A stretch of 64,000 nucleotides of DNA from DASVNK01 sp964478815 (GCA_964478815.1 CAYZKY010000007.1:1-64000); one strand, 5' to 3'; numbered from the stretch's first letter, positions 17,854-27,763 are shown. Program-made: numbers and translations. Notes: generated by a model not told the origin, from the letters alone.

Positions 17854-20800
17854 ATGAAGCTCTTGAAAACTCTTGTGGCCCTGGCCCTCGGACTTGGCCT
17901 GCATACCACGCAAAGCAGTGCCGCCATTGCGGGGGCAGTGGATTCAGTGACCAGCGCCGAAACGCTGCTCGGCGCGCAGCCCGTCGTTTTCTTCCCGGCG
18001 GTGCCGGTCGGCGTCGACACGCCGAATTCCGCGGAATCTGACGCCGTCGTCGCCGTCCTGAGTCAGGCAGCCACGCTTGCTCCCTTCGAAGCGGTCGCCG
18101 CTTGGGAATCGTATCTGGAAAAGAATCCCGGTTCACCCTACGCCGCCTCGGTGCATGCCCAAGTAGGCAAGCTCTGTCGCGATCTCGGTTACTACACCCG
18201 GGCGCTGCGGCATTACGAAGAAGCGTGGAACCTCTCGTTCGACGCACCGCCGGGACCGGGCAAGCAGGTGGCCGACTTTGCCTTGGCGCACTGGATGAGC
18301 CTCCTGTCGCGCCTGGGCCGGGTCGACACGCTCAAGGGTCTCTTTGCGGAAACGGGCGGAAGAGAGTTGGACGGCGGTGAATTGTCGCAGATGTATCTGA
18401 CGGCGATGGAGGCGACCACCATGATGATCCGACGCCCGGAAATCGGCTTCCGCTGCGGGACCTTCGCGCTGGACAACCTCAGCCTTGTGGTCAATGGCCG
18501 GCGGGAACCGAGATCCGCCTTCGACGCCGCGTCCTCCCCGGAGGGCTTTACCCTGAAAGAGTTGCTGGAAAAGGGCGGGGAGTGGAATCTGGAACTCGCC
18601 GCCGTGCGTGCGACCGGGGGAATAATCCCCGTGCCGTCGGTCATCCACTGGAAGGAAAACCACTACGCCGCGATTCTGGAACGGAACGGCACCAATTACC
18701 TCGTGGCCGATCCCACCTTCGGCAGCCGCCAGGTGCTTGCCGAGGCAGTCATTCTGGAAGGAGCCAGCGGCTATTATTTGATTCCGAGCAACGATCTGCG
18801 CCCGGGCTTCGAACGGATCGATCTGACGCTCGCGCAACGCATCTCCGGCAAAGGCGGACCCAATGTCATTCCCGACGGCGAAAACCATAACTGCAACCCT
18901 CCCCCGGGCGTTTGCTGCCCCCGGCGAGGTGGCGGCGGCGGCGGGAGTAGTGGCGGCAGTACAGGAGGGAGCACCGGGGGCAGTACGGGTGGCAGCACCA
19001 ACGGCGGCAGTGGCACGGGCGGCAGCGACGACGGCTCTGAGCACATCATCATCAACGATCCGCCGGGCAGCGGCGCGGAAAAAACCGGCTACAACGGTGG
19101 AGGCTGCGATTACTGCGGCATGGCCGGATGGTGGGTGGATGAGCCCTTCATCACGCTTTGGTTAAAGGATATTCCGCTCTGGTACCAGCCGAGCCGCGGT
19201 CCCCAAGTCGAAGTCGAAGCGACCTACAAGCAGCGGACCGGGGAAGAGGAAAAGACGGCCACTTTTCCGCGCTTCAGCCTCGGGCAACACTGGAACCTGA
19301 AATGGATGTCGTTCATTGAGGTAACCAGCGTCGATCTCAAAGCCCATGTCGGGGGCGGTGTCCTGACCTTCCCGGACGACGACAATTCCACGATCCAATA
19401 CGACTTGAACGCGCGGCTGGAAAACCTGACTTCGGGGGGAACGAACTTGGGCTATGTCATCCATTACGCCGATAGTTCCTACGACAACTACACGAACATG
19501 GTTACGCAGAACAGCTCGAAGCAAGCCGCTTATTTGACGACCCGGGTGGACCGGTACGGCAACGCCACCAGGTTTCAGTATCGGTCGCGCAGTTCCAACG
19601 CCGATCCAGTCATTCTGACCAACGTCGTGGATATAGACGGGAAAAACACGTCCATCACCTACGATGCAACTTTCACCAATCAAATCTCGCAAATCACCGA
19701 CCCATTCGGCCGCACTGCGACGTTTACCTACAATGCCAGCGGGTTCCTGACCAACATCGCCGACACGGCAGGACTCAACAGCAGTTTCCTTTACGGAACC
19801 AATGGCTGGATCACCAATTTGACCACCGCGCACGGGGTGACTTCCTTTGCCCACACGGGCGCCAATACCAATTATTACGCTTCGACCAATGCCGTCGATC
19901 GATCCATCGATGTGACGCTTCCGACTTCCGGTCACCACGTCTTTGTCTATCGTGATTATGGCACCTCGTTCCTGCCGGACTATTACAGCGACACCAATCA
20001 AGTCCCGTCGATCGATCCGTTCGGCAGCTTCGATACAAACAATATGGCGAACCGCAACAGTTGGCACTGGAGCCCACGGCAGTTCGCGAGTTTGTCCACG
20101 ACGAACATCGCAAGCTTCAGCACCAACGACTACAACTTCGGGCATATGAAGCATTGGTTGCACAATTCCGCGGATGGAACCTACACGGTCGGGGACACGC
20201 TTTCGATGGAGCGCGCCCCGAGCACCGACGGAACCACCCTGGGTAAAATGACTTGGTACGATTATGAAACGAAGTACCCGCTCACCCCGTACGTGATCGG
20301 AGGCCAAAAGCTTCCTGGCGTGGTCCTCCAGGTCATGCCGGACGGAACGCAGTGGTACGAGATTCACAAGCGCGATACGTTCGGGCGCATCACGAATACG
20401 GTATCGACCTGGACGACCAACGGCTCGGTCGTGCTTCGCACCAACCAATTCATTTACGCGAACCACAATCTGGTCAAGGTCATCGATGCATACGGGGTGC
20501 CGGTTTCGAGCAATTTGTTTAACAGCTCCCGCCAGATAACCCACCATTTCAATTATTCGAACGAGTTGACGCGCTTTTTTTACAATGGGAGCTATCAGAT
20601 CACCGGCATCGCATACCCGACAGGCTTGAGCATAACCAACCTGTTCTACCCAAGCGGGCCTAATGCCGGGTACTTGTCGGAAACCCGCCTGGTGGAAATC
20701 GGAGCAACCAACAAGTTCGATTACACCAACGACCTGGTCTACGTGTTCACCGACTCGCGTGGCCTGCGCATCACCAACTACTACGATGCCTTGCGGCGGA

Positions 20801-23733
20801 TCAAAGGCCAATCCTACTCTTCGGATGGTGGCGGGGCGGGCACCGGCACAACGAACGTCTACGATGGATTGAATTTGGTTGCGTCAAAGGATCGGCTGCA
20901 AAAATGGTCTTATTCTGACTACAATGGCATCGGACAGGTCACGTCCGTGACGAATGCCATCGGCACTATCACCGAAAATTCCTACTGCGCTTGCGGTTCG
21001 CTGGAGTGGGAAAAACGGGGATTCGGACTCTCCGGGTTGGAGCAGCAAACCTCCTACACCTACGACTCCCGCGGCCTTCGCACTAAAATCACCTACCCGG
21101 ATGGCACCGCCGTGACGAATGTCTACGATTCGATTGGACGGCTGACGGAAGTGAAAAGAGGAACCGGGACGGACACGTATGTCTACGGCCACCAAGGACT
21201 GTTGTTGCAGGTGAGCAACAGCACCGGTCAGATTTTGAAGATGGAATACGATGCGAACGACCGGCTGGTGTACCAGGTCGACCAGAACGGAGTAGTCACG
21301 ACGAACGCATACGACAAGCTGGGCCGGCTCATGGCACGCGGGCAGCCCAATAGCGGCGGTGTCGAATCGTTTTACTACTCGGCTCGGGGCCTCAGCAATT
21401 ACGTCAATCAACTCGCGAACAGTTTGTACTTTGCCTACGACACGCTCGGCCGGAAAATAGCCGAAACCAACGCGAACAGCGAAGTGACCCGCTTCGGTTA
21501 CAACGAGTCGGGGGATCTCCGCACCCTTACGAACGGGCTGAACAACGTGGTGGCGTGGGGCTACGACACGGAAGGGCAGGTGACGAGCAAAACCAACGCC
21601 GCCGCGCAACAAATCCTGCGCTACAGCTACAACGCCAACGGCTGGCTTACGAATCGCTGGTCCACGACGAAGGGAGACACGGCCTACACGTACAACGATA
21701 TTGGACTCGTGACGGCGGTGAACTACCCGTCCAGCACGGATCTTTCGTTCGGCTACGACGCCCTCGGGCGGCTCACGAATCAGGTGGACGCTGCGGGGAC
21801 CAGCCGTTATACGTATACCGCAATGGACCTGCTCGCCAGCGAGGACGGGCCGTGGACAAACGATACGGTGGCTTTGGGCTACACGGACCGGTTGCGGACA
21901 TCACTTTCGCTGCAACAGCCAGGCGCGCCCTCTTGGGCGCAGTCCTATTCTTGGGATGCGGGCCGCCGCCTCGCCACCGTCGGAATGCCTTCGGGCACTT
22001 TCACCTACGGCTACTCCGGTGCGAGTGCGCTGGTCACAAATCTCGCCTTGCCGAATACGTCCGCCATCACCAATCTCTTCGACAGCACCGCGCGGTTGAC
22101 CGGCACGTATCTGAAAAAGAACACCGGCACGATCCTGAACTCGCATGTCTACGGTTACAATGTCGGGCATCAGCGGACGAATGTGACGCATACGCCTGGG
22201 AACTACACCCGGTACGCCTACGACAATCTGGGCCAGCTTACGGAAGCGAAGGGATTCGAGAGCGGCGGGAGCAACCGGGGCCACGAGCAGTTTGGCTACG
22301 GGTACGACGCGGCGAACAACCTGGCGCTCCGCACGAATAATTTGGCGGCGGCGGACAAACTGGTGGAGACTTTTAGCGTGGGGAGCGACAACCAGTTGTC
22401 GAGCATCATCCGCACCGGAAAGCTAACCGTTTCCGGCACGACGAGCAGCAACGCCACGAGCGTGACGGTGAATGGTTCCTCGGCGACGCTCTACGGGGAC
22501 TTCACCTTCGCGAAGGACGGCTTCACGATCACGAATGGGAACAACGCGTGGACGGCCATCGGGCAGGACGGCCTGGGGCGGAAGAGCACGAACACGGTGG
22601 CGGTGACCTTCGCCGCGCCTGCGTCTTTCACCTACGACGGCAACGGGAACCTGACGAGCGACGGGTACCGCGCCTTCACCTACGACGACGAGAACCAGCT
22701 CGCCTCGGTGCTGGTGACGAACCAGTGGAAGAGCGAGTTCACCTACGACGCGCAGCTTCGCCGCCGGGTGAGGAAGGAATACGTCTGGAACGGGGCGTGG
22801 GCGCTGGCTGAGGAGGTGCGCTATGTCTGCGACGGCATGCTGGTATTGCAGGAGCGAGACGGGAGCAACGTGCCGCGCGTGACCTACACGCGGGGGCGCG
22901 ACCTCGCGGGGAGCCTGCAGGGGGCGGGAGGCATCGGGGGGCTGCTGGCGCGGACGGACCGGTCGTCGGGGCTCGTGGCCTATTACCACGCGGACGGAAA
23001 CGGGAACGTGACGATGCTGGCGAATGCGCAGCAGGCTCCGGTGGCGAGGTATTCGTACGATCCCTATGGCAACACGATCACGCGCTCGGGGCCGCTGGCG
23101 GAGGCGAATCTCTACCGGTTCTCCAGCAAGGAGGCGCATGCGAAGACGCCGCTTTACTACTATGGCTATCGGTTCTACGAGCCGAATTTGCAGCGATGGC
23201 TAAATCGCGATCCGCTGGGGGAAAAAGGAAGCCCCAACCTGTTCCAGTTTGCCGGTAACAATTCAATCGAGTTTGTCGATTCATATGGCGAGTACCTTGA
23301 GGGCATAGTGCGTCCCATCCTGGAACCAATAGTCCGTCCTGTTCCAACAATTCCGGCTCCCCCAATGCCGCGTCCCGTCCCTGTCACACCGACTCCGATC
23401 ACGCCCTACCCACCCGGGAGTCCGCCGAGTGCAGTGTTCCCGCAACCGAATCCTCCAAAGCCATTCCCAGCACCAAAACGACCGCCGGTGTGTTCAACAA
23501 AGCCGGTACCGCCATCACAGCCGAATCCGGACATACCCACCGAGGACCCGTGCCAGAAAGAATGGAGGCAAGCATATGAAGATTGCGACAGGCTGCTGTC
23601 GAGCATCAACCCTGGGCCAGCTACAGGCGGGTATAGGAATAGAGACGACTGTGCTCGCGGCTTGGTATCAGAAGCCTGCGGCGGGAACAAAATAGAGTGG
23701 CGAAAACCGCGCCGGCCAAGGATTTATCTATAA
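17854..23733 (+). CDS. giant RHS-repeat protein with C39-like domain and variable C-terminal tip
   Basis: A 1959-residue exported protein (signal MKLLKTLVALALGLGLHTTQ). Residues 80-170 look TPR-like. Residues about 190-310 resemble a C39 peptidase-type domain, with Cys in RCGTFALDNL, His in VIHWKENHYAAI and Asp in VADPTFGSR. A Gly/Ser-rich linker (about 355-400) precedes the long YD/RHS barrel, whose core signature RFYEPNLQRWLNRDPLG lies near residue 1772. After FVDSYG the sequence changes: a Pro-rich stretch, then a short Cys-containing basic end (about 1885-1959). By analogy with polymorphic toxins this tip would be the toxin, encapsulated by the barrel. The toxin fold is not recognised. 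Confidence 0.85.
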   Translation: MKLLKTLVALALGLGLHTTQSSAAIAGAVDSVTSAETLLGAQPVVFFPAVPVGVDTPNSAESDAVVAVLSQAATLAPFEAVAAWESYLEKNPGSPYAASVHAQVGKLCRDLGYYTRALRHYEEAWNLSFDAPPGPGKQVADFALAHWMSLLSRLGRVDTLKGLFAETGGRELDGGELSQMYLTAMEATTMMIRRPEIGFRCGTFALDNLSLVVNGRREPRSAFDAASSPEGFTLKELLEKGGEWNLELAAVRATGGIIPVPSVIHWKENHYAAILERNGTNYLVADPTFGSRQVLAEAVILEGASGYYLIPSNDLRPGFERIDLTLAQRISGKGGPNVIPDGENHNCNPPPGVCCPRRGGGGGGSSGGSTGGSTGGSTGGSTNGGSGTGGSDDGSEHIIINDPPGSGAEKTGYNGGGCDYCGMAGWWVDEPFITLWLKDIPLWYQPSRGPQVEVEATYKQRTGEEEKTATFPRFSLGQHWNLKWMSFIEVTSVDLKAHVGGGVLTFPDDDNSTIQYDLNARLENLTSGGTNLGYVIHYADSSYDNYTNMVTQNSSKQAAYLTTRVDRYGNATRFQYRSRSSNADPVILTNVVDIDGKNTSITYDATFTNQISQITDPFGRTATFTYNASGFLTNIADTAGLNSSFLYGTNGWITNLTTAHGVTSFAHTGANTNYYASTNAVDRSIDVTLPTSGHHVFVYRDYGTSFLPDYYSDTNQVPSIDPFGSFDTNNMANRNSWHWSPRQFASLSTTNIASFSTNDYNFGHMKHWLHNSADGTYTVGDTLSMERAPSTDGTTLGKMTWYDYETKYPLTPYVIGGQKLPGVVLQVMPDGTQWYEIHKRDTFGRITNTVSTWTTNGSVVLRTNQFIYANHNLVKVIDAYGVPVSSNLFNSSRQITHHFNYSNELTRFFYNGSYQITGIAYPTGLSITNLFYPSGPNAGYLSETRLVEIGATNKFDYTNDLVYVFTDSRGLRITNYYDALRRIKGQSYSSDGGGAGTGTTNVYDGLNLVASKDRLQKWSYSDYNGIGQVTSVTNAIGTITENSYCACGSLEWEKRGFGLSGLEQQTSYTYDSRGLRTKITYPDGTAVTNVYDSIGRLTEVKRGTGTDTYVYGHQGLLLQVSNSTGQILKMEYDANDRLVYQVDQNGVVTTNAYDKLGRLMARGQPNSGGVESFYYSARGLSNYVNQLANSLYFAYDTLGRKIAETNANSEVTRFGYNESGDLRTLTNGLNNVVAWGYDTEGQVTSKTNAAAQQILRYSYNANGWLTNRWSTTKGDTAYTYNDIGLVTAVNYPSSTDLSFGYDALGRLTNQVDAAGTSRYTYTAMDLLASEDGPWTNDTVALGYTDRLRTSLSLQQPGAPSWAQSYSWDAGRRLATVGMPSGTFTYGYSGASALVTNLALPNTSAITNLFDSTARLTGTYLKKNTGTILNSHVYGYNVGHQRTNVTHTPGNYTRYAYDNLGQLTEAKGFESGGSNRGHEQFGYGYDAANNLALRTNNLAAADKLVETFSVGSDNQLSSIIRTGKLTVSGTTSSNATSVTVNGSSATLYGDFTFAKDGFTITNGNNAWTAIGQDGLGRKSTNTVAVTFAAPASFTYDGNGNLTSDGYRAFTYDDENQLASVLVTNQWKSEFTYDAQLRRRVRKEYVWNGAWALAEEVRYVCDGMLVLQERDGSNVPRVTYTRGRDLAGSLQGAGGIGGLLARTDRSSGLVAYYHADGNGNVTMLANAQQAPVARYSYDPYGNTITRSGPLAEANLYRFSSKEAHAKTPLYYYGYRFYEPNLQRWLNRDPLGEKGSPNLFQFAGNNSIEFVDSYGEYLEGIVRPILEPIVRPVPTIPAPPMPRPVPVTPTPITPYPPGSPPSAVFPQPNPPKPFPAPKRPPVCSTKPVPPSQPNPDIPTEDPCQKEWRQAYEDCDRLLSSINPGPATGGYRNRDDCARGLVSEACGGNKIEWRKPRRPRIYL

Positions 23734-23745
23734 CGTATCCTAAAC

Positions 23746-24243
23746 TTGATGAATGATAACTCAGACACTCTTAGGCGCGTCGACTCCCTAGTAAGGAACG
23801 GTGACTGCGACACTGCGAAGGCTCTGTTGGACGGTCTGTTGACGAACGATCCAAACTGCGTTCAGGCTCTGGCCAAGCGCGCCTACGTGCATGATTCCGC
23901 GGGGCGGGTCGAAGCCGCCATACGCGATGTGTCAGCAGCTATCGCGATTTGTGATTCAGAGCCCGCGCTCTTCGACAAACGAGCACGTCTCTTGTTTCGC
24001 GCACAACTCTACCGGGACGCAGTCGCAGATTGCACACGCGCGTTGGCTCTCTGCGACCAACATCAGAATGATTACTACCGAGCGCCAGCACATTTCTTGC
24101 GTGCAGATGCTTACATCCGGCTGAAAGACTTTAATCGCGCAACTGACGATTTGGCACTGGTGCCGGACGGTCATACCGCTTGGACGGATCGGCTCAGAAA
24201 CAAAACTGAATTAGTTGCGGATTGCCGCAAGTCGAGTTGTTAA
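23746..24243 (+). CDS. TPR protein, candidate immunity factor for the RHS toxin
   Basis: A 165-residue cytosolic protein of about four tetratricopeptide repeats (ALAKRAYVHDSAGRVEAAIR, RARLLFRAQLYRDAVADC, FLRADAYIRLKDFNRATDDL). It starts 12 bp after the RHS stop, on the same strand. Its bases are less G+C-rich than the RHS barrel and resemble the variable RHS tip, which suggests joint replacement of toxin and partner. Small genes directly after RHS tips usually encode immunity proteins, but TPR proteins can also be chaperones. The function is inferred from position. Confidence 0.6.
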   Translation: MMNDNSDTLRRVDSLVRNGDCDTAKALLDGLLTNDPNCVQALAKRAYVHDSAGRVEAAIRDVSAAIAICDSEPALFDKRARLLFRAQLYRDAVADCTRALALCDQHQNDYYRAPAHFLRADAYIRLKDFNRATDDLALVPDGHTAWTDRLRNKTELVADCRKSSC

Positions 24244-24362
24244 GCAACGGCGGAGGCATCTACATGCATGCATCGCGCTACGCGTACAACAAACTCGGGC
24301 ATAAAGGGGTCAAACCATAGCATTGGCTGGACAGTTTCGGGTCCGCGGGCGTCACTCGCCGG

Positions 24363-24701
24363 ATGCCGCGCAAAATCAGGGTCCAATATCCGGGCGCGAT
24401 CTATCATGTGATGAGCCGTGGAGATCGCCGCGAGGACATTTTCCTGGATGATGTGGATCGCCACGACTTCCTCAAGACGCTGGCCGAGGCTTGCCAGAAA
24501 ACGGGGTTTCAGGTCCATGCCTATTGCCTCATGTCGAATCATTTCCATCTCGTGGTGGAGACGCCGAACGCCAACCTCGTGGACGGGATGCGCTGGCTCC
24601 TCAGTGCCTATACGATTCGGCTCAATCATCGGCACAAGCTCTTCGGCCACGTATTCAGCGGGCGTTACAAAGCGCTGAGCGTGGACGGCATCGTGATCTG
24701 A
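24363..24701 (+). pseudogene. REP-associated Y1 transposase, N-terminal half
   Basis: The first 109 residues match the TnpA-REP (IS200-like) family: YPGAIYHVMSRGD, MSNHFHLVVETP with the HUH motif HFH, and HVFSGRYKALSVDG. The family normally continues with GxGYLRTVCDYVHLNP, but here the frame ends at once in IVI and stop. The catalytic Tyr would lie beyond the break. The missing half of a similar gene is found on the opposite strand at 26640-26935. Confidence 0.82.
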
Positions 24702-24704
24702 AGC

Positions 24705-25040
24705 CTATGTGTTGCCGCTCAAACGGAGTTCTAAAGCAAATCTCTCTGTCGGGCATTGAACCAGAGTGGTCAGTCCTGGAGCTGGGGTCCGGTCCTCCGG
24801 CGTCATTTTCGTTTGCAATTCAAGCAATACTTTTTTGTCGTCGCGGCGAATCTTCGCCTCGCATTGGCGGCGATCGTCTTGCTTGAGTCTCAACATTTGC
24901 GCCAGCTTCTCCGAAGCCTCAATCATCAGACGCCGCAACTCGTCGTCGGTGATACGGCTAAAATCCGGCTCATTCAGAAAGGGCGAGCGCTTCCCCGCGT
25001 GAAGCTTCTCGATGAATCCCTTGCGGATAACGATGCCGTC
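24705..25040 (-). pseudogene. unidentified coding remnant
   Basis: On the minus strand an open frame reads IRKGFIEKLHAG, LNEPDFSRITDDELRRLMIE, ASEKLAQMLRLKQDD and a Lys-rich end. It looks like genuine amphipathic protein sequence but has no upstream ATG, being preceded by an in-frame TGA. I do not recognise the family. It fills the gap between the transposase half and the next TA module. Confidence 0.35.
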
Positions 25041-25141
25041 AGCGCGTTCCCCTCATCTCGAATGGCATCCGGACTCCTTTGTCAGGAGCGCACGGTATGT
25101 GCTACAATTCGTCTCAATGGCACCTTGATAAGGGAGACAAA

Positions 25142-25330
25142 ATGGCAGCAAAGCTAAACCAACGCACGATTTTGCCAGAGACTGGTCGAGCATCGACCGC
25201 CACTGAGCCGGTGAGGAGAGCTGTCAATGGGCTTCGCAAACTGCAGGCGGCGATTCGAAAGCGCATGGGAGGCGGTTCTGGGACTTCGTTAATGGACGTC
25301 AGAAAAGCCATTGCTTCAGGTCGAAAGTGA
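25142..25330 (+). CDS. VapB-type antitoxin
   Basis: A 62-residue basic protein starting MAAKLNQRTILPETG and ending SLMDVRKAIASGRK. Its stop overlaps the GTG start of the downstream PIN toxin (GTGA), so the two are translationally coupled. The fold is not clear, but the size, charge and position before vapC fit an antitoxin. An AGGGAGA ribosome site precedes this ATG, which argues against the longer in-frame start at 25079. Confidence 0.65.
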   Translation: MAAKLNQRTILPETGRASTATEPVRRAVNGLRKLQAAIRKRMGGGSGTSLMDVRKAIASGRK

Positions 25331-25770
25331 TCGACCTATTCGTGGTGGACGCGTCTGTTGCTGTCGGCTGGGTGCATCCGAGTCAAGCGACCGGGCTCTC
25401 CACACACCTGCTTGACGAGATTGAATCAGGAGCGCGTTTCCTCGTCCCATCCCTTTGGTTTTTGGAAATCGCCAACGCCCTACTTGTCCTGCAGAGACGA
25501 AAAAGACTTAATGAAAACGAACGCCGCGCCGCCCTTTCGCGTCTTCGCCTCCTAAACCCCGTCGTTGAGGCCATTCCAGACAGACGGGTTTTCGTCGAGA
25601 TTTCATCCGTCGCGTTCGATTTCGGGCTTTCGGTCTACGATGCGGTTTATCTTGATCTGGCGAAACGTCGATCACTTCCGTTCGCAACTCAGGACACGGC
25701 GTCGGAGCGGGCCGCGTCAAAGGCCGGGGTAAAGACAATTTCGTCGAGCCTCCCCCCTTTCAAAGGATAA
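25327..25770 (+). CDS. VapC-type PIN-domain toxin
   Basis: A 147-residue PIN ribonuclease that usually cleaves tRNA or rRNA when its antitoxin is lost. The Asp of FVVDASVAVGW, the Glu of SLWFLEIANALL and the late acidic residues in LSVYDAVYLDLAKRR and TQDTASERAA are all present, so the active site looks intact. It begins with GTG overlapping the antitoxin stop. An ISL3 remnant follows 60 bp downstream. Confidence 0.88.
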   Translation: MIDLFVVDASVAVGWVHPSQATGLSTHLLDEIESGARFLVPSLWFLEIANALLVLQRRKRLNENERRAALSRLRLLNPVVEAIPDRRVFVEISSVAFDFGLSVYDAVYLDLAKRRSLPFATQDTASERAASKAGVKTISSSLPPFKG

Positions 25771-25831
25771 CCTTTCGGTTCTTCGACGTTTTCAGTGGAA
25801 TGAAATGGAATGGGGATTTTAGTTTGGCTGG

Positions 25832-26633
25832 GTGCCGATAGAGACGTTTCATCAGTTGCTTGGGCTGGACGAGTGCTGGCGTGTCATCGCCGCGAGCTAC
25901 GAGGATAAAGAGAACCGCTTCGTGATCTGCGTCGAGGAGACGCCGCACTTGTGGGAGGCGGAGACGAGACGGGGCGGCTGGGAGGTCAGTTGCTATGACC
26001 CTGTCGAGCCACGGGAGTGGCGGCATTTGAATGTGTTCGACAAGGAGGCGGTGATCCACTGCCGGCGGCCCCGCGGGCGCTACGTGGACCCGCACGGCTC
26101 CGCCCAAAGCCGGGAACAGGTGTACCGGGTGAAGCCGCCGTGGGAGGGCCAAAGCAAACACTTCCCCGGGAATTTGAAGCGTTTGCCCTGACGCTCCTGC
26201 GCGAGATGCCGGTCAAGAAAGCCGGGGAGATCCTGGGGGAAACAGACTCGCGCCTCTGGCGGATGCTCTTTTTGCATGTGCGGGCGGCGCACGCCGCGTC
26301 GGAGTGGGAGGTCGTCTGGGTGGGGGCGGATGAAATGAGCATCCGCAAGGGGCACAACGACCTCACGGTGTTTGCCGATCTGAGGCACAAGCAAGTGATT
26401 GACGCGACCGAAGGAAAGGGTGCCGAGACGTGGGAAAGCTTTGTGGCTGAGATGGAAGCGCCCCATGCGCATTCGAAACAGGTCACCCAGGCCGCGATCG
26501 ACATGAGCCCGGCCTACCTCAAGGGGGTGAAGGAGAATCTCGGCAATGCGGAGATTGTCTTCGATAAATTTCATGTCGTCGCCCAGGGGAACGGAGGCGT
26601 GGACAAAGTCCGCCGGGCTGAAGCTCAGGCCAG
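25832..26633 (+). pseudogene. ISL3-family transposase, frameshifted and truncated
   Basis: The N-terminal part reads ETFHQLLGLDECWRV, EREWRHLNVFDKEAVIHC-like zinc-binding sequence and VKPPWEGQSKHFP. The frame then shifts near 26170 and continues as FEAFALTLLREMPVKKAGEI, VGADEMSIRKGHN (a DDE Asp-Glu region), AIDMSPAYLKGVKENL and FDKFHVV. The match stops near 26633, where the reversed transposase fragment begins. The C-terminal third with the last catalytic Glu is missing. Confidence 0.85.
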
Positions 26634-26639
26634 CGAGGC

Positions 26640-26935
26640 TGCCCGGTGCGCCGCAGTGGTTTCCATTCCTCATCGTCCGCTGCTTCGGCTTGGCGGCGTT
26701 GTTCGAGATTTTCTTCGAATTGAGCGCGGCCGGCGGCGCTGCCTGGCCGAATCCGGTGCTCGCCGAGCAGCCGGTCCGTCCGCATCCAGGCGGGACGGTG
26801 CTTCGGCGCGGAAAGATACCAAACCAGGCTGCTCCAGGGATAGCTCAGCAGGCGCTCTTCCGTGCCCAGCAGCTTGGCGCGCGACGGATTGAGATGGACG
26901 TAATCGCAAACGGTTCGCAAGTAACCGGTCCCGCT
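26640..26935 (-). pseudogene. REP-associated transposase, C-terminal half, inverted
   Basis: Minus-strand reading gives SGTGYLRTVCDYVHLNPSRA, LSYPWSSLVWYL, RLLGEHRI and EEWKPLRR, the C-terminal half of the TnpA-REP family. It begins exactly where the plus-strand N-terminal half at 24363 stops (VDG followed by SGTGY). It is either the other half of the same gene after an inversion or a remnant of a second copy. Confidence 0.78.
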
Positions 26936-26985
26936 GACCTAACTACCGCTGTAACTCCACATAACGGCTTTAGTGACAATCATTG

Positions 26986-27034
26986 AATGCAAACCTACGA
27001 TAATGGAGGGCTATCGGCAAAAAGGGGATCTATT
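26986..27034 (+). repeat. degenerate attachment-like direct repeat, left copy
   Basis: AATGCAAACCTACGATAATG and the following 29 bases match the repeat at 27764-27814 with scattered changes, in the same orientation. The core corresponds to one good arm (26994-27004), a five-base centre and a worn second arm (27010-27020). The DUF433/DUF5615 TA module lies between the copies. Confidence 0.65.
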
Positions 27035-27066
27035 GGGGGCGACAGAGAGTGGGCCAGCAAAACTGT

Positions 27067-27420
27067 TCAGCCCGTTCTTCGAATGCGCAGCAAACCCGGG
27101 GAAATGACCGTGAAAGATTTTGAAAGACCTTCGGTATGCCTGCTCAGCGCTTCGGATACAACTGCTGCCTTTTGAGAAGCGGTTATTCCTTCGAGGCGGA
27201 TAAGGATGACACCTGCGTGAATGCGCCGCAGTCGAACAATCAATTCCCCGAAGTCTTTGTCGGTTGTGAGCAGGAGAGCTTCCTCCTGATTGGCTCGCAA
27301 AAGAACCTCGTCGTCGGTGATGCCGGGATCGACCTCCGCAACGTAAACAACCTCGTGACCGTCCGCGCGAAGACGGTTGACGATTTGAACGTCAACTCCT
27401 TCGTCGGCGAGCAGTTTCAT
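27067..27420 (-). CDS. DUF5615 PIN-like toxin
   Basis: A 117-residue protein of the Mut7-C/DUF5615 PIN-like family: LLADEGVDVQIVNRLRADGH with the first acidic residues, LLTTDKDFGELIVR, and GVILIRLEG. These proteins pair with DUF433 antitoxins, and the family is related to PIN nucleases. The ATG overlaps the upstream antitoxin stop by 4 bp, so the pair is one operon. The conserved acids are intact. Confidence 0.85.
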   Translation of the reverse strand: MKLLADEGVDVQIVNRLRADGHEVVYVAEVDPGITDDEVLLRANQEEALLLTTDKDFGELIVRLRRIHAGVILIRLEGITASQKAAVVSEALSRHTEGLSKSFTVISPGLLRIRRTG

Positions 27421-27650
27421 GCCGCTTTCACAGGAATTGGATAAACCACGTCCGCTCGGAGTGCGCCTGCGGCGAATGTCAGAGCCGCGAGAATCCCATC
27501 TCGCGTTAGCCGAGGATGTGACTTCAACACTGCGTCCAGGGTTTCACCGGCCCCAAGCCGGTCGAGAATTGATTCTACAGTAATGCGAGTGCCCGCGATC
27601 ACAGGCTTACCCATCATTATGGCCGGATTCGATTCGATTTTCTGAGTCAT
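27417..27650 (-). CDS. DUF433 antitoxin
   Basis: A 77-residue winged-helix-like protein with the family signature NPAIMMGKPVIAGTRITVES, followed by ILDRLGAGETLDAVLKSHP and LTRDGILAALTFA. The ATG at 27650 places the conserved motif about ten residues in, as usual. A longer frame to 27734 has no family match. It overlaps the DUF5615 toxin gene by ATGA. Confidence 0.85.
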   Translation of the reverse strand: MTQKIESNPAIMMGKPVIAGTRITVESILDRLGAGETLDAVLKSHPRLTRDGILAALTFAAGALRADVVYPIPVKAA

Positions 27651-27763
27651 ACTGACTATTGTCGCAAAATCCACGGAAGATTGCAACTTGATCAGAGAAT
27701 CTTTGAAGGACAGGCCTTTTTGCCCTAATTGCAAACCGGGCTGCGGCCTCGCGATTCGGCCTC

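Noticed and set aside
19162..20811. A 549-codon minus-strand open frame inside the RHS gene
   Set aside because: The RHS repeats clearly code on the plus strand. The antisense product shows only low-complexity Val/Gly/Arg repeats.
23746..24243. TPR gene as an independent housekeeping gene
   Set aside because: The 12-bp spacing and the shared base composition with the RHS tip make a toxin-partner role more likely, though it is not proven.
24684..25040. Repeated GACGGCATCGT sequence at the transposase end and in the nearby remnant
   Set aside because: The match is short (about 16 of 19) and in opposite coding contexts, so it may be chance.
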